Below, piece by piece: positions 8,169 to 16,660 of a stretch of DNA of 64,000 nt. The stretch comes from Peribacillus sp044761665. Lineage in GTDB: Bacteria > Bacillota > Bacilli > Bacillales > DSM-1321. The position numbers and the translations under genes are program-made. The notes under the pieces were generated by a model, which was not told where the DNA came from, searched no databases, and saw only the letters and a list, made by a program, of their open reading frames with translations. Position 1 is the stretch's first letter. Every line of letters starts with the position of its first letter. The stretch is taken from the NCBI RefSeq assembly GCF_044761665.1, contig NZ_JBIWCW010000001.1, positions 558,001-622,000 of the forward strand. The letters are read 5' to 3'.

Positions 8169-9155
8169 TCAAACCAGAGAGGGAATTCTTTTCTCTGCTT
8201 TTAAATGTTCTCTTACTATATTAGTCAAATCTTCTAATCCGGTTAGTTGCAAGCTGCTTGAAAAATCATTAAAAAACATAGTAAGGATAATTTTCAAAGT
8301 CCTATTTGGTAGTTGAATATTTGCTTCATAGTAACGTTTCCCGTTGGAAAACGTTTGCTTAGTAAATACAGGGTTATACTCATTAAAGACAGTCTTTATT
8401 GCCTTCATTTTGTCTTCAGGTGCTCCTATACCAAGCATAATAGGAAAATCAAAAGTCTCTATAACTTTTCTTAACAACAGTATTCTTTTGTACAACATCT
8501 TTAGATAAATATCTTCTTTGAAAATATCGGTTGTTATTTCACCACTTAACAATTTCTCGATTCGTTTTTGGTAATTGGATTTAAGATTGAATGCTTTGAT
8601 ATATTGTTTTTGATCTAATCCTTCAAATGGCCATACCTTTTCATCAAAGCGAGGAAGCGGTCTCCAATCTATTAGTGCCGCCTTAACTTTATGATTATTT
8701 TCATACAGTCCTTCTCTAACATAATCATTTATTGTATCCCACAATCCTTTATATTCTGGGGTACTAGTGTAATAATTGCGACGTTCAAACCAAGGATTTT
8801 CTGGTTGCTCTAATGCTAAAAGCATCCTAGAAGTAAAGGTTAAAAAAGGACCCCTATATCTTTTTTCATTCTTTTCATCCAAGTCTTGTCCTTGTTGCAA
8901 TAGTAACCGTTTAGTTGCCTCTTTAAGTTGTTTTGTTCCTTCAACACCTGTTTCGTCCCAATATCCATCTTCCCAATTGTTTGAATTGATCCATGTCTCC
9001 TGATTTTTCCCATACACTTCACACCTTGCTATGGCGGCTTCCTTAGGTAAACCTCCTAATCCTTCTTCATTTCCCCAAAAGACCACATCGGCCTCTTTAA
9101 AATAGCCATACCCAAACCAAGCTAACAATTTATTAATTTGTTGATGATTTATCAT
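8169..9155 (-). CDS. Hypothetical protein
   Basis: 328 residues, not recognised. The N-terminus FGYGYFKEADVVFWGNEEGLGG, with a hydrophobic strand followed by a Gly/Glu-rich turn, and a later LIDWRPLPRFDEKVWPF segment are distinctive. They faintly recall uncharacterised proteins with a WFIGxEEG motif, some suspected to have a uracil-DNA-glycosylase-like fold; that link is speculative. A mid-region ILLLRKVIETFDFPIMLGIG looks like a beta-alpha-beta element. It follows, in the same direction, another unknown gene (9222-9929), 66 bp apart. Both are AT-rich, suggesting an accessory pair. Confidence 0.5.
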   Translation of the reverse strand: MINHQQINKLLAWFGYGYFKEADVVFWGNEEGLGGLPKEAAIARCEVYGKNQETWINSNNWEDGYWDETGVEGTKQLKEATKRLLLQQGQDLDEKNEKRYRGPFLTFTSRMLLALEQPENPWFERRNYYTSTPEYKGLWDTINDYVREGLYENNHKVKAALIDWRPLPRFDEKVWPFEGLDQKQYIKAFNLKSNYQKRIEKLLSGEITTDIFKEDIYLKMLYKRILLLRKVIETFDFPIMLGIGAPEDKMKAIKTVFNEYNPVFTKQTFSNGKRYYEANIQLPNRTLKIILTMFFNDFSSSLQLTGLEDLTNIVREHLKAEKRIPSLV

Positions 9156-9221
9156 ACTTAATAACTCCTTCTAAAAACTTTCTTCTGTTTTCTCTGCTTA
9201 AGCGGAATAAAAGAAATGTAC

Positions 9222-9929
9222 TTATGTTGATGATATTTTTTTAACTTTCTTTTTGGTGAAAAAAACATCTAAATAACCAACAATATTGGTTTTATTCTCT
9301 TTTATCCCAATTCCTGCAGCTAATTCAGTGGCCCTTAGAATTCGGCCATCTTTGGTTGTAAGGTTTTTAAAATATTCATCTTTTTCTAATAAATTATAAA
9401 ACTTTTGTATTTTTATCTTTTTTTCTTTTTCTCTATATTCCTCTATTTCATTTAATAACTCTTGCTCTCTTTCCATTTTACGAAAATACATTTCGTCTAA
9501 ATATTCCCTAGTGAGATTACTTAGTGCACTCTCTCCATCCTCTTCAATCTGCTCTACTAAGTCACTTTCCACAGCGACACTGAGAAGGATGCCATTATGA
9601 AATGTGAAGAAATTTGCAGTGATTAAATTTCCAATATTTCTTTTTACTAATTGGTTATATTCAATTGCATTTTTTTTGAAATTTTCAGCTTTAATTCCAT
9701 AATCATCTTCAGTTATCCATTCAAGCTCTATTAAAGCATCTTCAGTAACGTTAGATGAGTAATAAAAAACATTTTTAATATTATTAAAAGTCAAATACTC
9801 AACAAATTCCCTTAAATCATTATCACCACTAAATAAAATTTCTTTACTGCTATATGTACTGTCAGCGGCAGAAAATAACTTAATATTTTCCTCTTCAAAT
9901 ATTTTCTTAATTTCTAATAACGTTTTCAT
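9222..9929 (-). CDS. Hypothetical coiled-coil protein
   Basis: 235 residues, not recognised. The first 130 residues look globular (LFSAADSTYSSKEILFSG, NNIKNVFYYSSN). Residues about 150-180 are a strongly charged helix (MEREQELLNEIEEYREKEKKIKIQ) likely to form a coiled coil. The end is Lys-rich. An AGGAGGG site precedes ATG 9929. It probably forms a transcription unit with the gene at 8169. Low GC and absence of familiar domains suggest acquired accessory DNA. Confidence 0.5.
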   Translation of the reverse strand: MKTLLEIKKIFEEENIKLFSAADSTYSSKEILFSGDNDLREFVEYLTFNNIKNVFYYSSNVTEDALIELEWITEDDYGIKAENFKKNAIEYNQLVKRNIGNLITANFFTFHNGILLSVAVESDLVEQIEEDGESALSNLTREYLDEMYFRKMEREQELLNEIEEYREKEKKIKIQKFYNLLEKDEYFKNLTTKDGRILRATELAAGIGIKENKTNIVGYLDVFFTKKKVKKISST

Positions 9930-10265
9930 TTTGCTGCCCTCCTTAATTGTAAATATGTAAATAATTTCATATTACCATATAACTATACTTTCAACTTGTA
10001 TTAATTAGGAAGTCTATGGGGAAGAGCCGAAGTGGTTACTATCATTGGCTATAGGCTGCACTTAAGGCAGACAAAAACTTTGTATGAATTTATTACCAAT
10101 TATAGAGGAACGCATGTCTTTTACCAACAAAACAGGCTTTTGTACTTGTAACGTTATACGGAACATTAGCTTGCATTCTATTGTGATTGAAAGGACATAC
10201 GATGCTTCATCTGGAATATGTAAGTAAAGCCTGAACAGAGCATTATATTAGTAAAGGGTAGAGGG
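9930..10265. other. Intergenic region between divergent units
   Basis: 336 bp that must contain promoters for the minus-strand gene ending at 9929 and the plus-strand kinase-like gene at 10266. No clear operator or RNA element is seen. Confidence 0.35.
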
Positions 10266-10838
10266 ATGGATAAGTTATTACAAGAGGTCATAAATTGGGT
10301 CAGAACGACAGATGAACGGATTGTAATTGGCATTTCAGGACATGGTGCTGCTGGAAAAACGACGTTTGCCAATAGGCTCGCCATCCTACTAAATCAAAAT
10401 GAAGTGAATTACATGAATACAGATCCATATCTTATTAGTTCTGAAGTTCGAAAGCATGCAGTTATTGACTATACATATCGAAACGAAAATCATCGTTATA
10501 AAATGACGGCCTGCCATCCGGCCGCTCATCATGTGGAATTGTTAGAAAGAGATGTTCGGATGGTTAGAGATGGTTTAGATTTCTATACAATTGATATGCC
10601 TTATATGAAAAGTGAAATAATTTCTTCCCAAAACCAAGTCACGATTGTAGAAGGAATGACTGTCGCCTTTATCAATCCAGAGTTATTTGATTTAAAAATT
10701 TACTTCTATACAGATGGTCAAACGGAATTAATAAGAAGGTCGGGCCGTGATATTGTTGAAAGAGGGACCAATATTCATGAGTTAAGGCAGTCTCATGATG
10801 AACGTCGGATTCAGTACGATGTATTCATGCATCCATAA
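10266..10838 (+). CDS. Uridine-kinase-like P-loop protein, C-terminally truncated
   Basis: 190 residues. Walker A GISGHGAAGKTT sits at about 22-33, with a downstream LERDVRMVRDGL segment and VTIVEGMTVAF typical of uridine-kinase-like phosphotransferases. The protein ends RIQYDVFMHP followed by TAA at 10836-10838. The same frame continues after TAA with SQHFYIMIQTVDVAIS to a second stop at 10926-10928. Family members usually continue MHP-aromatic-S-x-x-F, so the TAA looks like a Tyr codon mutated to stop. The RBS is AAGGG, 6 nt upstream. The product may still fold; activity is uncertain. Confidence 0.7.
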   Translation: MDKLLQEVINWVRTTDERIVIGISGHGAAGKTTFANRLAILLNQNEVNYMNTDPYLISSEVRKHAVIDYTYRNENHRYKMTACHPAAHHVELLERDVRMVRDGLDFYTIDMPYMKSEIISSQNQVTIVEGMTVAFINPELFDLKIYFYTDGQTELIRRSGRDIVERGTNIHELRQSHDERRIQYDVFMHP

Positions 10839-10978
10839 AGTCAGCATTTTTATATCATGATCCAAACTGTTGATGTAGCAATATCTATAGAAAAAATACA
10901 TTTGAATTTAAATGTGAATAAGTTATAAGTAGAGAGCTTATTCAGCATAGTAAAAGAATATGGAAGGATAAAAGTTAT

Positions 10979-11548
10979 ATGTCATTTGAACAATGTCAAA
11001 GAATGACTTCTTTCATGTCAGGATTCAATAAGCCGTGGTTCTTTGCAGGAGGCTGGGCCATTGACCTTTTTATTGGTCGAGAAACAAGACCACATCAAGA
11101 TATGGAGATTGCCTTATTCCGGAGTGATCAATTAATCTTGAAAGAATATCTTAAAGATTGGGATTTTAAAAAGGTTGTTAAAGGTAGGTTCTATCCTTGG
11201 GGAAATGAGTTTTTAGAGTTACCTATCCACGAACTATACGCATTGAATACGACAAATGGAGATGAATTAGAAGTTCTTCTAAATGAAGAAAAGGATGGCG
11301 CTTGGACATTCAGAAGGGATCGAACGATTACGCACCCCCTTAAGTCCGTTTGGAGTTATTCTGATACAGGCATTCCTTATCTAAATCCAGAAATTGTCCT
11401 TCTATATAAAGTGAAAAACACAAGAGAAAAAGACCATCAAGACTTCATGTCGATAGTAGACCTTTTAGATGATGAGAGGAAACAATGGCTTCGGAATGCA
11501 ATACAATTACACGAACCAGAACATACATGGCTTCGGTTCTTACTGTAA
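10979..11548 (+). CDS. Nucleotidyltransferase-like protein (ANT(2'')/lincosamide type)
   Basis: 189 residues. GGWAIDLFIGRETRPHQDMEIAL at about 22-44 matches the GG-x-A-x-D...R-x-H-x-D-x-E-I signature of the aminoglycoside-2''-adenylyltransferase/lincosamide nucleotidyltransferase superfamily. The downstream LNPEIVLLYKVKNTREKDHQDF segment (Lys, then DHxDF) is also typical. It might adenylylate a drug or another small molecule; no resistance phenotype can be inferred. RBS GGAAGGAT is before ATG 10979. It lies downstream of the kinase-like gene and upstream of a clear terminator. Confidence 0.75.
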   Translation: MSFEQCQRMTSFMSGFNKPWFFAGGWAIDLFIGRETRPHQDMEIALFRSDQLILKEYLKDWDFKKVVKGRFYPWGNEFLELPIHELYALNTTNGDELEVLLNEEKDGAWTFRRDRTITHPLKSVWSYSDTGIPYLNPEIVLLYKVKNTREKDHQDFMSIVDLLDDERKQWLRNAIQLHEPEHTWLRFLL

Positions 11549-11598
11549 CCTAGGCCAATCCTCAACGATAATGGTCTTATTACGGCCAGATCATTAAG

Positions 11599-11630
11599 AA
11601 ACCCAGCTAATAGGAAGGTAGCTGGGTTTT
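11599..11630. terminator. Terminator between nucleotidyltransferase and ABC permease genes
   Basis: A 10-bp perfect stem aaacccagct / agctgggttt with an 11-nt loop. U-tracts are short on both sides, so it may serve both convergent transcripts. Confidence 0.7.
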
Positions 11631-11650
11631 GATATTGACAATATTTTCAG

Positions 11651-12265
11651 TTAAAAGACCTTCTTATTATAGATGCGGATTGACAGAAGCCATGACCCAG
11701 CGTACAAAAGCAAAATGATAATTGTTGCTGATCCGTACAGCTGAAGATCAGGTAATGCAGCTATCCACTGAACCAATTTTGCGAAAGCATCCCGGAAAAC
11801 ATAAAGAATAGTCTTGTAGGTGAACATGAATAGTCCTGTCAAAAATCCGAAAGCAATCAACAGAAATTGTTGCTTGAATTTATAAAAGAATGGAAAGATT
11901 ACCGCGGTCAAGGTCATCGTCATGCCAAAGGTGAAAAGCACGTCCTTCAATGAAAACGGAACATCCTTTCCATTCACGATTAGGTTACTAATATAGACGA
12001 CACCGATGATAACGGTCGTATAAAAAAGGGTACCGACATATCTGGAACTGACGATTTCTTTTCTCGTATATGGCAAGGAGTTGAACAAAACATGACTATT
12101 TCCTTTTTCCTCATAATAAAAGGCATTCATCATAAGCGATATGCTTAAGAGAAAAATAAGGAACGAAAGCGGCGTTCCCAAAAATAAATATACGAGTACA
12201 ATAGCAAGATACAAGGGAATCAGTGACTTTTGGACCAATGCGTCCTTTTTAATCAGATTGAACAT
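11651..12265 (-). CDS. ABC-2 type transporter permease
   Basis: About 204 residues from ATG 12265 (MFNLIKKDALVQKSLIPLY), which begins 1 nt after the stop of the ATPase gene; the longer open frame to 12340 overlaps the ATPase and is not needed. Six hydrophobic segments are apparent, and an N-terminal FYYEEKGNSHVLFNSLPYTRKEIVSSRY loop is typical of ABC-2 membrane subunits of GntR-controlled exporters. It is the third gene of a GntR-ATPase-permease operon. The transported compound is unknown; lipid II-targeting peptides are exported or sensed by related YtrA-type operons. Confidence 0.8.
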   Translation of the reverse strand: MFNLIKKDALVQKSLIPLYLAIVLVYLFLGTPLSFLIFLLSISLMMNAFYYEEKGNSHVLFNSLPYTRKEIVSSRYVGTLFYTTVIIGVVYISNLIVNGKDVPFSLKDVLFTFGMTMTLTAVIFPFFYKFKQQFLLIAFGFLTGLFMFTYKTILYVFRDAFAKLVQWIAALPDLQLYGSATIIILLLYAGSWLLSIRIYNKKVF

Positions 12266-12266
12266 G

Positions 12267-13133
12267 TCATTGCCACCCCTGTTTTGTGTAATACATAATA
12301 TGTTCGAGAGTAGGTTTTTCGATGATGACCGTATCTCCAAATAGGTCTGAAATGCGATTTTTGCAGGCCGCCAATGCCTCGAAGCCGCTGTTCGCCTTGC
12401 GAATCCCGATGAATTCCTTCTCTATGTCTCGGTCCAACAGATCGAGCGTTCCTTTCACAAGGGCGTATTCTTCCTCGATTTCATACAGCTCCTTCGTGAA
12501 AATCAATTCCCCTCGATGTATGAAGCTAATATAGTCGGCAATTTGGTCGAGATCTGTGGTGATGTGCGTTGAAAAGAATATCGTCTTATTTTCTTCCTGC
12601 ATGATATCCTGCAATACACCCAGCAATTCCTTGCGGGAAATTGGGTCGAGGCCGGATGTCGGCTCATCCATAATAATCAATTCGGCATGATGGGAAAAAG
12701 CGATCGCCAAGGAGGCCTTCATCTTCATCCCTTTCGAAAACGTCTTGACCTTTTTCTTGAGTGGCAGCTCGAAATAGTCCACATATTGTTCAAAGACGGC
12801 ATCATCCCAGTTATCGTAGGCAGGTTTGATAATGTTTTTCATTTCCTTCAGAGTCAAATGCCCATAAAAGATGTTTTCATCATAAACAAAGCCTATCCGC
12901 TGCTTAATCTCTCTTTCATGCTCCTTGTAATTCAGTCCGAATATCGAAATCGTTCCACACTCCTGCTTCAATAAATTCATAATTAGTTTGATCGTGGTCG
13001 ATTTTCCAGCCCCGTTTCCACCTATGAAACCTGTTATGAATCCCTTCTTGACTGAAAGAGAAAAATCTTTCATTTGAAAATCCTTAAAGTTCTTTTCGAT
13101 GCTCTGCAACTCTATCACATGTTCCATCATCAT
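12267..13133 (-). CDS. ABC transporter ATP-binding protein
   Basis: 288 residues. Walker A GGNGAGKST is near 38-46, signature FSKGMKMKASLAIAF near 130, Walker B LIIMDEPTSGLDP near 152-164, and H-loop STHI. The long C-terminal extension is usual for ATPases pairing with ABC-2 permeases. It powers the permease encoded immediately downstream. The ATG overlaps the stop of the GntR gene (4-nt coupling) with GGAGG just ahead. Confidence 0.9.
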   Translation of the reverse strand: MMMEHVIELQSIEKNFKDFQMKDFSLSVKKGFITGFIGGNGAGKSTTIKLIMNLLKQECGTISIFGLNYKEHEREIKQRIGFVYDENIFYGHLTLKEMKNIIKPAYDNWDDAVFEQYVDYFELPLKKKVKTFSKGMKMKASLAIAFSHHAELIIMDEPTSGLDPISRKELLGVLQDIMQEENKTIFFSTHITTDLDQIADYISFIHRGELIFTKELYEIEEEYALVKGTLDLLDRDIEKEFIGIRKANSGFEALAACKNRISDLFGDTVIIEKPTLEHIMYYTKQGWQ

Positions 13134-13507
13134 TCATCCTCCGTAAATAATAATGTAAGCATTTCCTTCAATTCCTTTAGGCTGAAACCTATTTCTTTCC
13201 CATTTTGGACCGCAATCATCAAATGCTCTTCTATGACCGCTATCTTCCTCTCCCTCATCATCTCCTTATTTTGTTCGGATACGAAAGAGCCTTTTCCGAC
13301 AATCGAATAAATGAACCCGCTCTTTTCCAGTTCTTCATAGGCCCGTTTCGTGGTGATGATGCTGACCTGGAGATCCTTCGCTAGCTGACGCATCGACGGG
13401 AGGGAATCCCCTTCCTGCAAGTCCCCGCTTAAGATCAACTTTTTGATTTGATAATAAATTTGTTCATAAATTGGCTCCTTGGAGCCGTTCGAAATCATAA
13501 TTTTCAT
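13130..13507 (-). CDS. GntR-family regulator, YtrA subfamily
   Basis: 125 residues: an N-terminal winged helix (PIYEQIYYQIKKLILSGDL, then SMRQLAKDLQVSIITTKRAYEELEKSGFI) with only a short C-terminal tail of about 45 residues, as in the YtrA subfamily that regulates adjacent ABC transporter genes. It is first in the three-gene operon, translationally coupled to the ATPase. A perfect inverted repeat 18 bp ahead of the start (13525-13549) is the probable autoregulatory operator. Confidence 0.85.
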   Translation of the reverse strand: MKIMISNGSKEPIYEQIYYQIKKLILSGDLQEGDSLPSMRQLAKDLQVSIITTKRAYEELEKSGFIYSIVGKGSFVSEQNKEMMRERKIAVIEEHLMIAVQNGKEIGFSLKELKEMLTLLFTEDE

Positions 13508-13524
13508 GGTTTACCTCTTTACTC

Positions 13525-13549
13525 ATTGTATATATACGTTATATACAAT
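13525..13549. promoter_or_regulatory. Putative GntR/YtrA operator
   Basis: ATTGTATATA and TATATACAAT are perfect 10-bp arms with a 5-nt spacer, just upstream of the gntR SD. A further TATATACTATATAA stretch lies beside it. The GTATA...TATAC core agrees with known YtrA-type operators. Confidence 0.65.
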
Positions 13550-13647
13550 ATATACTATATAACATTATTTTACAAGGTAATATTTTCTAAATATTTGAAT
13601 TTCAAAAAAAGGTTTTCCTAATTTTTATTAAAAAACTCAATCACGTA

Positions 13648-13780
13648 AAAAGGAGATGCTCCATAACCGAAGCATCTCCCTCTCGTCTCATTTTTCCCTT
13701 TCAAATACGACCCTTCCCGCCACGACTGTTTTCAGGGCTTTGGCCGTAAGCAACTCGTCTGTCGTGCCATCGAATAGGTC
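13648..13780 (-). pseudogene. Duplicated 3' end of the amidohydrolase gene plus terminator
   Basis: These 133 bp repeat 14837-14969 with few mismatches. They contain the same terminator hairpin (ggagatgct / agcatctcc) and the last roughly 35 codons of the amidohydrolase (LFDGTTDELLTAKALKTVVAG), still in frame to its stop. Left of 13780 homology ceases. The copy flanks the nitroreductase gene on the other side from the parent gene, suggesting an insertion/duplication event or a decayed second amidohydrolase gene. Confidence 0.8.
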
Positions 13781-13895
13781 ACAATTTATCCTTTGGTCTG
13801 CTACATAGATGAGCGCCACCATTATCGTGCTCAAAAAAGGTAGCTTCTACTGATTCAATCGAATTGCCCCCAAATTTGATGCTGACTTTAGATTT

Positions 13896-14528
13896 TTAGT
13901 AACTATTGAATTGAACGAATTCCCCAACAGGCTTGCGGTAACCACGTGGGCGTTCTTTGTCGACACTTTTACCAATGGCAATCATCATAACTGGTTCTAA
14001 ATTGGCTGGAATATTAAACTCTTTGCGAAGTGATTCAATATTATGCACGTGCATAGGGCATGTGTCGAAGCCGAAATTTTTGGCACTCAGCATAAATAAC
14101 ATCGCATGTAAACCTGCATTTCTCATAATCTCAACGTCGAAGTTAGCTGGATTTTTTTGCAATTCAGCATTAAAATTTTCGATTGTTTTCATCGTCGTAT
14201 CATAATCAACCTCATCCATCATTTTTAACATTTTCATTGGACCGTAAATTTTTTCTGCATTTTCTCTATTTGCACCCTCTCGGTCACCCATAACAATAAC
14301 GACCGCACTCGCAGTATGAATTTTATATTGGTTGAAGTTAAGTTCGCGTACACGTTCTTTCTTGCCTTCATCCATAATGACTAAGTAATTTGTATATTGT
14401 AAGTTGAAGGCACTTGGAGCCGTTTTCGTTAAGTCAAAAATATTTTTGAAATCTTCCTCGGTCATGACAAAATCTTTGATGAAATTTACTGCCGAGTGAC
14501 GTGCTGTAACTAGTTGTTGAAAGTTCAT
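13896..14528 (-). CDS. Nitroreductase family protein, MhqN-like
   Basis: 210 residues with the FMN-dependent nitroreductase layout: N-terminal LVTARHSAVNF, APSAFNLQ near 38-45, central LHAMLFMLSAKNFGFDTCPM, and C-terminal MMIAIGKSVDKERPRGYRKPV. These blocks match B. subtilis MhqN closely. Quinone or nitro compounds are the expected substrates, with NAD(P)H as donor. An 18-bp MhqR-type palindrome lies 29 bp upstream, supporting induction by quinones. It stands between two copies of the amidohydrolase gene end, so it may have arrived by insertion. Confidence 0.8.
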   Translation of the reverse strand: MNFQQLVTARHSAVNFIKDFVMTEEDFKNIFDLTKTAPSAFNLQYTNYLVIMDEGKKERVRELNFNQYKIHTASAVVIVMGDREGANRENAEKIYGPMKMLKMMDEVDYDTTMKTIENFNAELQKNPANFDVEIMRNAGLHAMLFMLSAKNFGFDTCPMHVHNIESLRKEFNIPANLEPVMMIAIGKSVDKERPRGYRKPVGEFVQFNSY

Positions 14529-14556
14529 AATATATACCTCATTTAAAATTTATTTT

Positions 14557-14574
14557 ATCTCGAATTTGAGATAT
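14557..14574. promoter_or_regulatory. MhqR-type operator
   Basis: TATCTCGAATTTGAGATA is a near-perfect palindrome and matches the recalled MhqR box (TATCTCGAATTCGAGATA) that controls quinone-responsive genes of B. subtilis. It sits at the expected place upstream of the nitroreductase gene. Confidence 0.7.
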
Positions 14575-14707
14575 TTTAACTTAGTATATACTATTCACCT
14601 ATAAAATCAACTAGTAATAAAGGCATAAATAGATTTATATTTAAGCGCATTATATAAACCGCATTTAGCTATGTTACGGAGAACCGTATCACAAGTTAAA
14701 GGGCGCG

Positions 14708-14764
14708 ATTATTGAATAAGTGCCTCTTTTTCTTCTTCAACTAACGGAGGCGTTAGTTCAATAA
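14708..14764. repeat. Nested palindrome, possible repetitive extragenic element
   Basis: Arms TTATTGAA (709-716) and TTCAATAA (757-764) enclose a second hairpin AACTAACG-gagg-CGTTAGTT. The flanking gggcgcgatt resembles an extragenic repeat I recall from other Bacillaceae. The rest of 14529-14876 holds no gene. Confidence 0.4.
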
Positions 14765-14840
14765 GCCAATCAAATCAACACCTGATTTTACCAGATTCTA
14801 TTACTTTAACATGTAAAAATTGCTCGCAATCTTGTCAAAA

Positions 14841-14869
14841 GGAGATGCTCGATAACCGAAGCATCTCCC
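14841..14869 (-). terminator. Terminator of the amidohydrolase gene
   Basis: Stem ggagatgct / agcatctcc with a 10-nt loop, followed on the minus strand by TTTTG. A second copy is at 13651-13679. Confidence 0.75.
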
Positions 14870-14876
14870 TCTTGTC

Positions 14877-16460
14877 TCATTCTTCCCTTTCAAATACGAC
14901 CCTTCCCGCCACGACTGTTTTCAGAGCTTTGGCTGTAAGCATCTCGTCTGTCGTGCCATCGAATAGGTCCCGGTCAAATATCGTGAAGTCTGCGACGTAG
15001 CCTAGTTTGATGTAGCCACGCTCATGCTCTTTGTTGATTGCCTGGCTGCTTCCGATCGTGTACAGTTGGATGGCTTCGAAACGGGATAGCTTTTGTTCAG
15101 GTATGTAGCCTTCATGCTTGGCGTCTGGCCTTTTCCGTTCGACTGCTGCATAGATGGTTAGAAGTGGATTGATGTCCTCCACTGGTGCATCCGTTCCTGC
15201 TGCACACATGATGCCCCGGTCCAGTAGCGTTTTCCATGGAAAGGCTAGGCGTACCCTTTCTTCACCAAGGCGGTCGATGATCCACGGGAAATCGGATGGG
15301 ACGAATGCCGGCTGGATGTCCACGACAAGCGGTAGCTTCGCCATTCTTTCGACGAGGTCCTCACGCAGTAAAGAGCAGTGGATGAAGCGGTCCCGCTTGC
15401 CACTTGGTGCCGGGTATTTTTCAATGACCCGAAGAACTTGTTCCGTCGCTGCGTCTCCAATCATATGGACGGCAACGGCTTCGTTAAACTTGCGTGCCAG
15501 TTTCACCAACGCCTCCAGTTCTTCATCAGTCTGGATGAAGAGCCCATTGTTATCCGGTTGGTCGGCATAGGGCTCGGACAAGGCCGCCGTCGAACCGCCA
15601 AGGGCCCCGTCGGCGAAGATCTTCATCGCACCCGCTTCTATATAGGGCTCGGCAAACTCTGCTTTGTCTTCGATCATTTTTTCAAACACGACGTTGTGTC
15701 GTAATATATTCACGCGGAAATGCTTCTTCTCGCCAACGACGCGGTGAAACGCCGTGAGTGGGTTCCTGAAGTCACCGAAATAGTTCATTTCCTCCGTATG
15801 CCCACCCGTCAGGCCATAAGAAAGCATGTTATCCACAGCAAGGTTCAATGTGTTCGTCAGGGTATCAATGTACGCTTCCCCAACTTTAGGCACAGCATCT
15901 GTAACGGCGTTTATCGCTTGGTCGTAAAGCAGGCCATTCAACGTACCAGACGCATCTCTCCCGATTGCCCCGCCCGCTGGAGGTTCGCTGTCTGATGTGA
16001 TACCGCCTGCTGCAAGGGCTGCTGAATTACCCAACACGACGTGATGGCAAACGCGCGTCAACAGGATCGGTTCACTTCGAATGGCATCCAGTTCGGCGAT
16101 TGTCGGAATGCGCTGGTCTGGGAAATTGTTTTCGTTCCACCCTTCCCCGTATAACCAGCTGTCTGTAGGTGTCGTTTTCGCTGCCTCGCTCACCATGTCC
16201 AGCATCTCGGTTGCCGAATGGGCTTTCGTTAAATCGAGGCGAATTAACTTTTCGCCTTGGAACAGCATATGAAGATGGCTGTCAACGAACCCCGGATACA
16301 TGGTGGACCCTTTCAAATCCACTAATTCGTCTGCCTGGACGCTCAGTTCATCGAATGACCCTGTAGCGAGTATGTTGTCGCCCTCGACAAGGACGGCTTC
16401 TACCGTTTCATGTTCTTTCTCCATTGTGTAAATTGTGCCGCCATACCAAAGTTTCTTCAT
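14877..16460 (-). CDS. Amidohydrolase family protein, YtcJ-like
   Basis: About 527 residues from ATG 16460 (MKKLWYGGTIYTMEKEHETV), which follows GAAAGGGA; the open frame extends to 16517 without an SD. The amidohydrolase-3 fold is evident: a beta-sandwich start, MYPGFVDSHLHM (HxH metal site, with a usual His replaced in this subfamily), AVHMIGDAA, IQPAFVPSDFPW, and AAGTDAPVEDINPL near the C-terminus. It resembles B. subtilis YtcJ, a cytoplasmic metal-dependent hydrolase of unknown substrate. It is a single gene with its own terminator; its 3' end is duplicated at 13648. Confidence 0.85.
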   Translation of the reverse strand: MKKLWYGGTIYTMEKEHETVEAVLVEGDNILATGSFDELSVQADELVDLKGSTMYPGFVDSHLHMLFQGEKLIRLDLTKAHSATEMLDMVSEAAKTTPTDSWLYGEGWNENNFPDQRIPTIAELDAIRSEPILLTRVCHHVVLGNSAALAAGGITSDSEPPAGGAIGRDASGTLNGLLYDQAINAVTDAVPKVGEAYIDTLTNTLNLAVDNMLSYGLTGGHTEEMNYFGDFRNPLTAFHRVVGEKKHFRVNILRHNVVFEKMIEDKAEFAEPYIEAGAMKIFADGALGGSTAALSEPYADQPDNNGLFIQTDEELEALVKLARKFNEAVAVHMIGDAATEQVLRVIEKYPAPSGKRDRFIHCSLLREDLVERMAKLPLVVDIQPAFVPSDFPWIIDRLGEERVRLAFPWKTLLDRGIMCAAGTDAPVEDINPLLTIYAAVERKRPDAKHEGYIPEQKLSRFEAIQLYTIGSSQAINKEHERGYIKLGYVADFTIFDRDLFDGTTDEMLTAKALKTVVAGRVVFEREE

Positions 16461-16660
16461 TGGAAAGATCCCTTTCTCTCTGTGTGTTTTCCTATATTCT
16501 ACAGTTACTTTCGCCACTTTTCTCGTTTTTACCTTTTTTAAAGGGCATTATTTTAGCTTCGAAATCATATAGCGCCGATGGGGGTAACCCTTTATTTTAG
16601 GAAATGATTAAAGGTATAATGGATATTATTACCTATTTTTGAAGATTGGAGGATAGTTAT

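Noticed and set aside
15154..15570. Antisense ORFs over the amidohydrolase gene (15154-15570, 15378-15704, 15720-15995)
   Set aside because: Shadows of a GC-richer coding region; Ser/Arg-rich, without SD.
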